17,485 bases of DNA from JAHILA01 sp035528175 (lineage in GTDB: Bacteria; Patescibacteriota; Minisyncoccia; RBG-13-40-8-A), in assembly GCA_035528175.1 (NCBI GenBank), contig DATKZC010000021.1, forward strand, positions 1 through 17,485. The letters are read 5' to 3'. Below, in pieces: positions 1 through 5,971 of this stretch. Numbering within the stretch: position 1 is the stretch's first letter; every line of letters starts with the position of its first letter. The notes below the pieces were generated by a model. The model searched no databases, was not told the DNA's origin, and saw only the letters and a program-made list of their open reading frames with translations. The position numbers were made by a program, and so were the translations under genes.

Positions 1-2
1 TT

Positions 3-149
3 ACTCCGAATACTGATTTATTTAACCAAAACCTTACTGAATGGCTGATTGAATACAACTTTTACAGGCCTCATCAGGCATTAGGCTACCGGACGCCCAT
101 TGAAACATCAAAAGTGTCACCTATGTGGTCATCTTGTACAATTCCTTGA
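3..149 (+). CDS. DDE transposase/integrase, C-terminal fragment (5' end outside window)
   Basis: An open frame enters from the left edge and gives 48 residues before TGA at 147-149. It contains the end of an integrase core domain of the IS3/IS481 type: the stretch L-T-E-W-L-I-E-Y-N followed by R-P-H-Q-A-L-G-Y and T-P-I-E. This WL-YN-RPH-ALGY-TP signature is the usual end of the rve_3 region, just after the last catalytic Glu. The start, and most or all of the catalytic D-D-E residues, lie outside the window, so intactness cannot be judged. No terminal inverted repeat could be identified. A mobile element here fits the foreign look of the next three genes. Confidence 0.8.
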   Translation, partial: TPNTDLFNQNLTEWLIEYNFYRPHQALGYRTPIETSKVSPMWSSCTIP

Positions 150-174
150 CAGTAATTATTCCTTGTGCTATACT
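146..174 (+). promoter_or_regulatory. Consensus sigma70-type promoter for the 65-aa membrane protein
   Basis: TTGACA at 146-151 and TATACT at 169-174 are separated by exactly 17 nt. The -35 box overlaps the transposase stop codon. The predicted start near 181 lies inside the inverted repeat at 172-204, giving a leader of about 50 nt before the gene at 234. Confidence 0.8.
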
Positions 175-204
175 GATAATAGTCATAAAACTGTTATCAG
201 TTTT
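172..204 (+). promoter_or_regulatory. Operator-like inverted repeats overlapping the -10 box and transcription start
   Basis: ACTGATAATAG (172-182) and CTGTTATCAGT (191-201) are inverted with an 8-nt spacer and one G/T mismatch. A second, overlapping dyad pairs AAAACTG (187-193) with CAGTTTT (198-204). Three ACTG-type half-sites therefore sit across the -10 box and the predicted start. A repressor operator or a 5' leader hairpin are both possible; no regulator gene is visible nearby. Confidence 0.5.
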
Positions 205-233
205 AAATTACAATAAAAAAAGAGGAGGATAAA

Positions 234-431
234 ATGAAAGAAATCAAAGTTCTTTCCAAAATTCAGGAGAAATTGTTTGGCTTGGCGATTGTGCTTGTTG
301 TGGTGGGGGGGCTTATACTTACTGCCCCGGTAAAAAGTATACCAGAATATATCGGAGGTATTTTGGCGATTGCTGGAGCGTGTTGCGGTTTTATTGGGCC
401 GTTTTTCCCAGATAAAAAACAAGAATCTTGA
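234..431 (+). CDS. Small hypothetical membrane protein, two predicted TM segments
   Basis: A 65-residue protein I do not recognise. A short charged N-terminus (residues 1-12) is followed by two hydrophobic stretches, about residues 13-32 (rich in I, V, L, G) and 36-57 (I, G, A with a Cys-Cys pair). The tail is polar (DKKQES), so both ends probably face the same side of the membrane. The start is well supported: AGGAGG at 223-228 lies 5 nt before ATG. The gene stands alone between a consensus promoter at 146-174 and a strong terminator at 455-500. Its Shine-Dalgarno site is unlike the housekeeping genes further on and suggests a foreign origin. No function can be assigned. Confidence 0.7.
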   Translation: MKEIKVLSKIQEKLFGLAIVLVVVGGLILTAPVKSIPEYIGGILAIAGACCGFIGPFFPDKKQES

Positions 432-454
432 TTTTTATAGCAGGTGCTTTCTAT

Positions 455-500
455 CGGGACACGCGGACGAGTCTCTCGTCGGTGTCCCGTTTTTATTTTT
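455..500 (+). terminator. Intrinsic terminator after the membrane protein gene
   Basis: CGGGACAC (455-462) pairs with GTGTCCCG (482-489), with inner pairing of GACGAG against CTCGTC around a short loop. T-rich sequence follows at 490-500. Confidence 0.88.
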
Positions 501-539
501 CAAACCACTAAACAGGTTCTGAATTGCTCCACCCAACGA

Positions 540-563
540 CCCGTCATTGACGGGTTTTTATTA
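540..563 (+). terminator. Short intrinsic terminator
   Basis: CCCGTC (540-545) pairs with GACGGG (549-554) around a 3-nt loop and is followed by TTTTTATTAT. It is the second terminator in 100 bp and insulates the next unit. A weak promoter for the following gene may start within it. Confidence 0.7.
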
Positions 564-575
564 TAGAGTTATGCT
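547..575 (+). promoter_or_regulatory. Possible promoter for the dCMP deaminase-thyX unit
   Basis: TTGACG (547-552) and TATGCT (570-575) are spaced by 17 nt. The -35 lies within the descending arm of the preceding terminator. The -10 matches consensus at only 4 of 6 positions. An alternative -10, TATAAA at 584-589, has no good -35. Confidence 0.35.
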
Positions 576-630
576 GTAAATACTATAAATCAAGGATAAA
601 GTTCTTTAAAATCAAGTTAAGGAGGAAATA

Positions 631-1089
631 ATGATATTTTCATGGCAAGAAGTTTTTGTGGAAACATTGAAAGTATGGGCGTGCAAATCAAGATGCTTTC
701 ATTATCACATCGCGGCAATTTTTGTCCGCGACAAACGAATTTTGCAGATTGGATACAATGGCCCTACTGTTGGAGATGATCATTGCAATGATTTCGGCTG
801 CGCCAAGGAAGTTAATGGAATAATACTTCCATCTGGTTCAAAGCGTTGCCGCGGGGCACATGCAGAGATGAATGCTATTGTAAATGCTGCTAAAAATGGA
901 ATTAACCTGGCGGGCTGTGAGGTTTATTGCACGCAATCGCCTTGTTATGATTGCGCCAAGCATCTCAACAACATGGGAATTAAGGTGCTTTACTATCTCA
1001 AGCGTTATGAAGAAGAATTTCCACAAGCTTCCGCGCTATTTGAAAGAAGAGGTATAAAGCTAATTCAGATCAAGGATATTCAAAATTAG
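631..1089 (+). CDS. Deoxycytidylate (dCMP) deaminase family protein
   Basis: A 152-residue zinc-dependent deaminase that would convert dCMP to dUMP. The catalytic signature is clear: H77-A-E79 (zinc ligand His77 and proton-shuttling Glu79) followed by S-P-C105-Y-D-C108, the PCxxC zinc pair. GYNG at 41-44 is the usual substrate-loop motif. Cys52, Cys57 and Cys73 around H-C-N-D-F-G-C and K-R-C-R lie where ComEB/T4-type dCMP deaminases have extra cysteines. Length is normal for the family. AGGAGG at 620-625 lies 5 nt before ATG. The next gene, thyX, starts 11 nt downstream and uses dUMP, so the pair forms a short dCMP-to-dTMP route. A related cytidine or riboflavin-type deaminase is less likely given the gene neighbour. 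Confidence 0.88.
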   Translation: MIFSWQEVFVETLKVWACKSRCFHYHIAAIFVRDKRILQIGYNGPTVGDDHCNDFGCAKEVNGIILPSGSKRCRGAHAEMNAIVNAAKNGINLAGCEVYCTQSPCYDCAKHLNNMGIKVLYYLKRYEEEFPQASALFERRGIKLIQIKDIQN

Positions 1090-1100
1090 GAGGTTCCAAA

Positions 1101-1889
1101 ATGAACAATGATCCATTGAAACATTTAAGAAAGAGATTATTCAGAAGCGTCGAACCAAAGGTTGAATTAGTGGCTATTACTCGGCCAGTTGGAAGATTCA
1201 AGAAATTATGCACTACTGAAACCTTACCTGGCTTTACTGCTCGAACAAGTCATGAATCTAAAGGAACGCAAAAAGACGATTTGCGGTTAAATCGTGATTT
1301 GATCAAAAAAAATCATCATACACCCTTAGAGTCTATATGTCTTACTTTTCTTGTTAGAGGTATTACCAAGAGTCTTCAAAATCAATGGGTAAGGCATCGT
1401 ATTGGCGTAGGATGGACATATCGAAGTACACGATTTGTGCCGGCCAACAAAAACAAATTTGTTTATTGCACCTACGATTATATTGAAAATGAAAAAAAGG
1501 TTCAAAAACTTTATGCCATCGATGAAAGGCATGCAAAGAGAGCAATCAAAGATTACGACAGAAAAAGAGAATTAGGTGCAACTAAACAGGATTCCAGAAA
1601 AATTATGCCAGTTTTCTGGGATACGCCTTGTTATTTCTATTGTAATGTTCGTTCCCTGCGCTATATGTTCGGATTGCGACTTGCGAAAGACGCTGAGTGG
1701 GAAATCCGACGCATGAGCAAAATGATGTATAAAATAGTTATGCGTGAAATTCCGTCATTGTTTGTTGATATGAAAGAACTTTACAAAACAGAAAAAAAGT
1801 CTATAGTCATCAGTAAGGAGGAACTCAAAAAGCTTGCTCAAAAAATGTTGAGCGTGGAAGAATTGAAAGAGTTAATTGGTTTAAAGTAA
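1101..1889 (+). CDS. thyX: Flavin-dependent thymidylate synthase ThyX
   Basis: A 262-residue ThyX, which methylates dUMP to dTMP using methylenetetrahydrofolate, FAD and NADPH. Support comes from the stretch H-H-T-P-L-E-S followed by N-Q-W-V-R-H-R (FAD/dUMP-binding region, about residues 72-100). A C-terminal segment around S-L-R-Y-M-F-G-L-R and A-E-W-E-I-R matches the conserved SL-R and AQ-EIR region. The hallmark is unusual: family members read RHR-x7-S, whereas here RHRIGVGWTYRSTR has eight residues between RHR and S. The Shine-Dalgarno site AGGAGG (1088-1093) overlaps the upstream stop codon and lies 7 nt before ATG, so the gene is probably translated from the dCMP deaminase message. A strong terminator follows. 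Confidence 0.85.
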   Translation: MNNDPLKHLRKRLFRSVEPKVELVAITRPVGRFKKLCTTETLPGFTARTSHESKGTQKDDLRLNRDLIKKNHHTPLESICLTFLVRGITKSLQNQWVRHRIGVGWTYRSTRFVPANKNKFVYCTYDYIENEKKVQKLYAIDERHAKRAIKDYDRKRELGATKQDSRKIMPVFWDTPCYFYCNVRSLRYMFGLRLAKDAEWEIRRMSKMMYKIVMREIPSLFVDMKELYKTEKKSIVISKEELKKLAQKMLSVEELKELIGLK

Positions 1890-1895
1890 ATTAAA

Positions 1896-1941
1896 GAAGT
1901 CCTACCGGATGGCCGGCAGGACTTCATTTTTTTATTTTTTT
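1896..1941 (+). terminator. Intrinsic terminator after thyX
   Basis: GAAGTCCT (1896-1903) pairs with AGGACTTC (1918-1925), with inner CCGG/CCGG pairing. A long T tract broken by one A follows at 1927-1941. The inner part resembles the CCTRCCGG...GGCAGG palindromes found elsewhere in the window. Confidence 0.9.
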
Positions 1942-1950
1942 AATGTAAAA

Positions 1951-1956
1951 TATAAG
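1951..1956 (+). promoter_or_regulatory. Candidate -10 box for a leaderless gatB message
   Basis: TATAAG ends 6 nt before the gatB ATG, which would put the transcript start at or within 1-2 nt of the start codon. The -35 region is only a T-rich run left over from the terminator. TAAAAT at 1946-1951 is an alternative and would leave a leader of about 5 nt. Confidence 0.4.
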
Positions 1957-1962
1957 AGAATT

Positions 1963-3405
1963 ATGGCGAATAAATACGAGCCGACAATTGGGCTGGAAAT
2001 ACATGTGGAATTAAAAACCAAGACAAAAATGTTTTGTTCTTGTTTAAATGATCCTTTGGAAAAAGAGGCAAATAAAAATATCTGCCCGATTTGCACTGCC
2101 CAGCCAGGAAGCTTGCCTGTTATTAATGAGGAAGCGATTCATAGCGTAATAAAAGCAGGTCTGGCCTTAAACTGTAAAATCGCGGAGAAAACTTGGTTTG
2201 AAAGGAAAAATTATTTTTATCCTGATTTGCCAAAAGGATACCAGATTACGCAATTCGAATCACCACTATGTTTTGAGGGAAAATTAGACGGTATAAAAAT
2301 CCGCAGGATTCATTTAGAAGAAGACACTGGAAGACTAATGCATAAAAACCTGCCTGCCGGTAGGCAGGGGGGATATTCCTTGGTTGATTTTAATCGCGCA
2401 GGTATGCCTTTAATGGAATTGGTTACAGAGCCGGATATCCATTTTGCTGAACAGGCAAAAAATTTCGCCCAGGAATTGCAATTAATCTTTAAATATTTGG
2501 GGATTTCCGACGCAGATATGGAAAAAGGTCAGATGCGCGTGGAAGCAAATATTTCTCTGAATATGGGTACAAAAGTTGAAGTAAAAAATTTAAATTCATT
2601 TCGTAGTGTCGAGAAAGCGATTGAATATGAAATTAAGAGGCAACAGGAGATTTTAGAAGAAGACGGCAAAATAGAACACGAAACAAGAGGATGGGATGAT
2701 GCAAAACAAGAAACATTTTCTCAGAGAACAAAAGAAACTTCTGATGATTATCGCTATTTCCCAGAGCCGGATTTGCCGCCTTTAGATATTAAACCCGAAT
2801 TGATTAAAAAATTAGCAGCAGAGATTCCAGAATTGCCGCAAGTAAGAAGGAAAAGATTTGAAAAGGAATATAAATTGCCTGCATTAAGTGTTGATATTCT
2901 GGTGAACTTTAAATATTTAGCTGATTTTTTTGAGCATACAGTAAGCGAACTTAATGCTTGGCTCAAATCAGGCAAGATTAAGACAGATATTGATAGATTG
3001 ATAGTTTTAAGCGCCAATTATATTATTACTGAGTTTCCTAAATTTATTTTCGAAAATCGGGAAATAAAAATTACGCCAGAAAATTTTGCAGAATTGATTT
3101 ATCTGATATTTATTGGAGAAATCTCTTCTAGTGGAGCACAAGAGGCTTTGAAAGAAATGTTTAAAACCGGCGCAGACCCGTCGCAAATCATAGAATCCAG
3201 AAACTTGAAACAGGTGAGCAATAGGGATGATTTGGATAAAATTGCAGAACAAACAATAAAAAACAATCCTCAGCCGGTTGAAGATTATAAACAAGGAAAA
3301 GAAACGGCTTTGCAGTTTTTAGTTGGCCAGGCAATGCGCGAAACCAAAGGCAAAGCCAATCCCGAAGTAGTCGCCAAGATATTAAGAGACATATTGACAA
3401 AATGA
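1963..3405 (+). CDS. gatB: Aspartyl/glutamyl-tRNA(Asn/Gln) amidotransferase subunit B
   Basis: A 480-residue GatB, the kinase subunit of GatCAB, which activates mischarged Glu-tRNA(Gln) or Asp-tRNA(Asn) for transamidation. Visible family motifs are GLEIHVEL (residues 10-17), a Cys cluster C25-x-C27...C41-P-I-C44, YFYPDLPKGYQ (84-94), LEEDTGR (118-124), DFNRAGMPL (142-150) and DDYRYFPEPDLPP. The C-terminal third is the helical/YqeY-like tRNA-binding tail. I chose ATG at 1963, where MANKYEPTIGLEIH matches normal GatB N-termini; an upstream in-frame ATG at 1909 lies inside the thyX terminator. No Shine-Dalgarno site is present. Residues 131-136 (PAGRQG) come from an inserted palindrome at 2353-2368, in a surface loop. 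gatA and gatC are not in the window. Confidence 0.97.
   Translation: MANKYEPTIGLEIHVELKTKTKMFCSCLNDPLEKEANKNICPICTAQPGSLPVINEEAIHSVIKAGLALNCKIAEKTWFERKNYFYPDLPKGYQITQFESPLCFEGKLDGIKIRRIHLEEDTGRLMHKNLPAGRQGGYSLVDFNRAGMPLMELVTEPDIHFAEQAKNFAQELQLIFKYLGISDADMEKGQMRVEANISLNMGTKVEVKNLNSFRSVEKAIEYEIKRQQEILEEDGKIEHETRGWDDAKQETFSQRTKETSDDYRYFPEPDLPPLDIKPELIKKLAAEIPELPQVRRKRFEKEYKLPALSVDILVNFKYLADFFEHTVSELNAWLKSGKIKTDIDRLIVLSANYIITEFPKFIFENREIKITPENFAELIYLIFIGEISSSGAQEALKEMFKTGADPSQIIESRNLKQVSNRDDLDKIAEQTIKNNPQPVEDYKQGKETALQFLVGQAMRETKGKANPEVVAKILRDILTK
2353..2368 (+). repeat. CPR-type palindromic repeat inserted in gatB
   Basis: CCTGCC, GGTA, GGCAGG: 6-bp arms around a 4-nt loop, read in frame as part of L-P-A-G-R-Q-G between two conserved GatB motifs. 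It belongs to the same type as the repeats at 5623, 8437 and 11220. Confidence 0.8.
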
Positions 3406-3422
3406 TTTAAATAATATATAAT
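3394..3422 (+). promoter_or_regulatory. Perfect-consensus promoter overlapping the gatB 3' end
   Basis: TTGACA (3394-3399), a 17-nt spacer and TATAAT (3417-3422) match the sigma70 consensus at all 12 positions. The -35 box is within the last gatB codons. The predicted start near 3429 leaves a leader of about 20 nt for the gene at 3448. Confidence 0.8.
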
Positions 3423-3447
3423 TACAGTATAATAATTAAGAAAAAAT

Positions 3448-3762
3448 ATGTTTAAAAATATGGAAAAACAACCAGATGCTACTTCTTCTGAATTAATTCT
3501 GAAGCAGAGAAAAGCAAGAATAGCAGAATTAAAGAAAAAAATTGAAGAAATGGAAGAATCCTATAAAATAGAGGATAAAATTTTGAAATCTAAAGGATTA
3601 GAGGGAAAAAAATATGCTAATCCAGAAGTATTAGAATTGAAAAAAAAATTAATAGAACTTAATCAGGAATTGGAATCAGAGGAAAGCTTAGAAAACTTAG
3701 ACACAGACGAATTTATTGATAAACAATTTGAGAATATAATAAAAAAAGAAGGAGACGAATAA
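3448..3762 (+). CDS. Hypothetical charged coiled-coil protein
   Basis: A 104-residue protein that I do not recognise. It is rich in Lys and Glu, with heptad-like leucine/isoleucine spacing over about residues 15-45 and 60-90, so one or two coiled-coil helices are likely. There is no signal peptide, TM segment or metal motif. A perfect-consensus promoter lies at 3394-3422, so it is probably well expressed. ATG at 3448 is used here; an in-frame ATG at 3460 is an alternative. No Shine-Dalgarno site is visible, only an A-rich run directly before the start. The next gene begins 17 nt after its stop and is likely co-transcribed. Confidence 0.65.
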   Translation: MFKNMEKQPDATSSELILKQRKARIAELKKKIEEMEESYKIEDKILKSKGLEGKKYANPEVLELKKKLIELNQELESEESLENLDTDEFIDKQFENIIKKEGDE

Positions 3763-3779
3763 AAACTAAATAAAATTTT

Positions 3780-4142
3780 ATGTTTGAAACTGCGGATAAA
3801 GATTTTAAAAGAAAACTGGAATTAACTCCCGAAGAAAAAATCAAAATAACTAGAAAGCACGAATTGGCGAAAATTAACGAACAAGCAGACATTCGACACA
3901 CTGAAGGTTCTGATATGGTTATCACCCAAGGAGGTGAAATCAGGGTGGTGTGTCAAGAAAAAAAGAAAAAAGGCGAAAAGGTTCACATCCTAGACGTGCT
4001 TTCTCCAGAAGAACGAGATAGAATCATACTTCAAGCGAGAGAAGAATTAATGAAAGAAGCTTATTCTCCGCAAAAAATTGAAGAAATGGCCATAAATAAA
4101 GCCAGAGAAATTGCTGAAGAAGAATACAGGAGCAAGGGCTGA
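3780..4142 (+). CDS. Hypothetical protein, charged and mostly helical
   Basis: A 120-residue protein with no family that I recognise. The N-terminal half (about 1-45) is Lys/Glu-rich and helical. A short Gly-containing, strand-like middle follows (D-M-V-I-T-Q-G-G-E-I-R-V-V-C, about residues 45-58). The C-terminus is a long acidic/basic helix starting at L-S-P-E-E-R (about 75-120). No catalytic or membrane features are seen. It follows the 104-aa gene by 17 nt and faces the miaB-miaA gene tail-to-tail with only 8 nt between the stops. No Shine-Dalgarno site precedes it. The CTGAA-ATTTTA-TTCAG dyad at 4139-4154 is too weak to call a terminator. Confidence 0.6.
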   Translation: MFETADKDFKRKLELTPEEKIKITRKHELAKINEQADIRHTEGSDMVITQGGEIRVVCQEKKKKGEKVHILDVLSPEERDRIILQAREELMKEAYSPQKIEEMAINKAREIAEEEYRSKG

Positions 4143-4150
4143 AATTTTAT

Positions 4151-5971
4151 TCAGGCGAATTTTTTGAACCATGTAAGCTGACGCTTGGCGTATTGTAAGG
4201 TATGGAGTTTAATTGCTTTGATGATTTCTTTTTTATTTTCGGAGTCTCTCCATTCTGCATAACCGATAGTGTTTCTTAATACTGTTGTCCAGCCGTACTT
4301 TTTAACTAATTTCTTTACTTCTTTTTCCAATCCCATTTTTATCATTTTATCAACTCTTTTATTTATTAATTTCTTCAGCTCTGCTGGAGATTTTTTAATT
4401 CTAATATATTGAATATCAAATTTAGGACTGGTCTTTAGTTGCGGTATTGGCTTGTCCGTTTTAATAACTATTTCCAATGCCCTTATCAGCCGGCGTTTAT
4501 TTTTAGCATCAATATTCTTGGTCCGATCTGGGTCGAGTTTTTTTAATTTTTTGAATAATTCTTTCTCGGTTTTATTTTCTAGTTCCTTTCTTAATTTCCA
4601 GTCAGGTTTGACTTCTGGAATCACTATATTATCAACAACTGCACGGATGTAAAATCCTGTTCCTCCGCAAAGAATCGGCATTTTCCCTCTTTTGTAGATT
4701 TTATCTATTGTCTGTAGGGCCAGTTTTTTGTATTCAGTAACGCTGAATTGTTTTTTCGGACTGGCTATATTTATCATATGATGAGGAATGTCTTGCATTT
4801 CTTTCTTTGTTGTCTTACCCGTACCAATATTCATTCCTTTATAAATTTGTCTTGAATCAGCTGAAACAATTTCACTATTTATTTTTTTAGCCATCTTAAT
4901 GGCAAAAGCGGATTTTCCCGAGGCAGTCGGTCCGACAATTGCGATTAACTTCGGCTTTTGAATTATTTCATTCAGTTTCTTCCATCTTCTTACCTTTTTT
5001 TTCCATGGCACATCGTCTTTATATTTACTGGCTATTGTTCCGGGCCTGATTGAATATTTATTAATATAAGCCATATCAAATCCGACTTTTTTAAACAATT
5101 CAACCGTATTCTCAAATTGTTTTTTTGTTTCGCCTGGAAAACCCACAATTACATCTGTGGTAATTTTTGCTTGAGATATTTTCGCGCGTATTCTCCTGAT
5201 TAAATCAAGATATTTTTCCGTCGTGTATCCACGGTTCATTCTTTTTAATATTTCATCGTCTCCACTTTGAACCGGCAAGTGGATTTCTCTGCTGATTTTT
5301 GGCGATTTAGCGATTGCATTGATTAGTTCTATGGAAAAATCTTTAGGGTGTGAGGTTAAAAACTTTATGATGAAATTTCCGGGTATATCGGCAATCATTT
5401 TCAGTAGTTTCGGGAAATTGATTTTATTATCTTTGTATGAATTAACATTTTGTCCGAGTAAAGTAATCTCCTCGCATTCATTTTTAATAAGATTTTTTAT
5501 TTCAAAAATTATATTTTTTGTTGATCTTGAAACCTCCCTGCCACGGGTATAAGGGACTGCGCAATAAGAACAGAAATTGTTGCACCCGGTCATTATAGGT
5601 ACGAATGACGATTTGGGATTTGCCTGCCCGCCGGCGAGGCAGGAGTATTTTGGTTTCATCTCCAGATAATTTTTCCCGAGAAATTCATTAATTGATAAAA
5701 TCTCGTTAAAGAAATATTTAAATTTAGGTTTATCTACCTTTAAAACGCAGCCAGTTAAAATTTTTTTTGCCTTAATTTTTGCAAATTTTTTCTTTAAGCC
5801 GAAGATTCTATCAATCGCGCTTTGCCGCACAGAGCAGGCAACAACCACTATTAAATCAGCCCCTTCCATGGTAGGGGCTTGTTTGTATCCGGTATCTTCT
5901 AGATGTTGGATTATTTTTTCGGCGTCAGCAATATTCATCTGGCACCCGAATATTTTTACGTAATACCTCAT
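4151..5971 (-). CDS. miaB-miaA: MiaB-MiaA fusion: tRNA methylthiotransferase joined to tRNA dimethylallyltransferase
   Basis: One 606-residue frame encodes two consecutive enzymes of tRNA A37 modification. Residues 1-338 are MiaB-like: the N-terminal UPF0004 domain has FeS-cluster Cys10, Cys46 and Cys75, and the radical-SAM CxxxCxxC is at C130-C134-C137. Residues 340-606 are MiaA: P-loop GPTASGKS (347-354), S-A-D-S-R-Q-I-Y (370-377), G-G-T-G-F-Y (436-441) and the terminal Q-Y-A-K-R-Q-x-T-W-F. MiaA makes i6A37 from DMAPP; MiaB adds the 2-methylthio group. The TRAM domain that normally ends MiaB is missing: MiaA begins right after V-P-W-K-K-K...N-E-I-I-Q. Peptide C-L-A-G-G-Q-A (111-117) comes from an inserted palindrome. 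ATG overlaps the thrS stop (ATGA). The frame is uninterrupted, so a frameshift artefact is unlikely. Confidence 0.93.
   Translation of the reverse strand: MRYYVKIFGCQMNIADAEKIIQHLEDTGYKQAPTMEGADLIVVVACSVRQSAIDRIFGLKKKFAKIKAKKILTGCVLKVDKPKFKYFFNEILSINEFLGKNYLEMKPKYSCLAGGQANPKSSFVPIMTGCNNFCSYCAVPYTRGREVSRSTKNIIFEIKNLIKNECEEITLLGQNVNSYKDNKINFPKLLKMIADIPGNFIIKFLTSHPKDFSIELINAIAKSPKISREIHLPVQSGDDEILKRMNRGYTTEKYLDLIRRIRAKISQAKITTDVIVGFPGETKKQFENTVELFKKVGFDMAYINKYSIRPGTIASKYKDDVPWKKKVRRWKKLNEIIQKPKLIAIVGPTASGKSAFAIKMAKKINSEIVSADSRQIYKGMNIGTGKTTKKEMQDIPHHMINIASPKKQFSVTEYKKLALQTIDKIYKRGKMPILCGGTGFYIRAVVDNIVIPEVKPDWKLRKELENKTEKELFKKLKKLDPDRTKNIDAKNKRRLIRALEIVIKTDKPIPQLKTSPKFDIQYIRIKKSPAELKKLINKRVDKMIKMGLEKEVKKLVKKYGWTTVLRNTIGYAEWRDSENKKEIIKAIKLHTLQYAKRQLTWFKKFA
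5623..5643 (-). repeat. CPR-type palindromic repeat inserted in the miaB half
   Basis: CCTGCC (5623-5628) and GGCAGG (5638-5643) enclose a 9-nt GC-rich loop. On the coding strand it adds L-A-G-G-Q-A between the UPF0004 and radical-SAM domains. Confidence 0.75.

Noticed and set aside
1909..1962. In-frame upstream ATG that would extend gatB by 18 residues
   Set aside because: It lies inside the thyX terminator hairpin and T tract, and the added residues do not resemble GatB; ATG at 1963 matches the family N-terminus.
4139..4154. Bidirectional terminator between the converging genes
   Set aside because: Only a 5-bp AT-rich dyad (CTGAA/TTCAG) with no proper T tract, and it overlaps coding sequence on both sides.
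4151..5971. MiaB-MiaA join as an assembly or frameshift artefact
   Set aside because: The frame runs through without a stop, both halves are motif-complete, and the junction falls at a domain boundary; still worth a read check.
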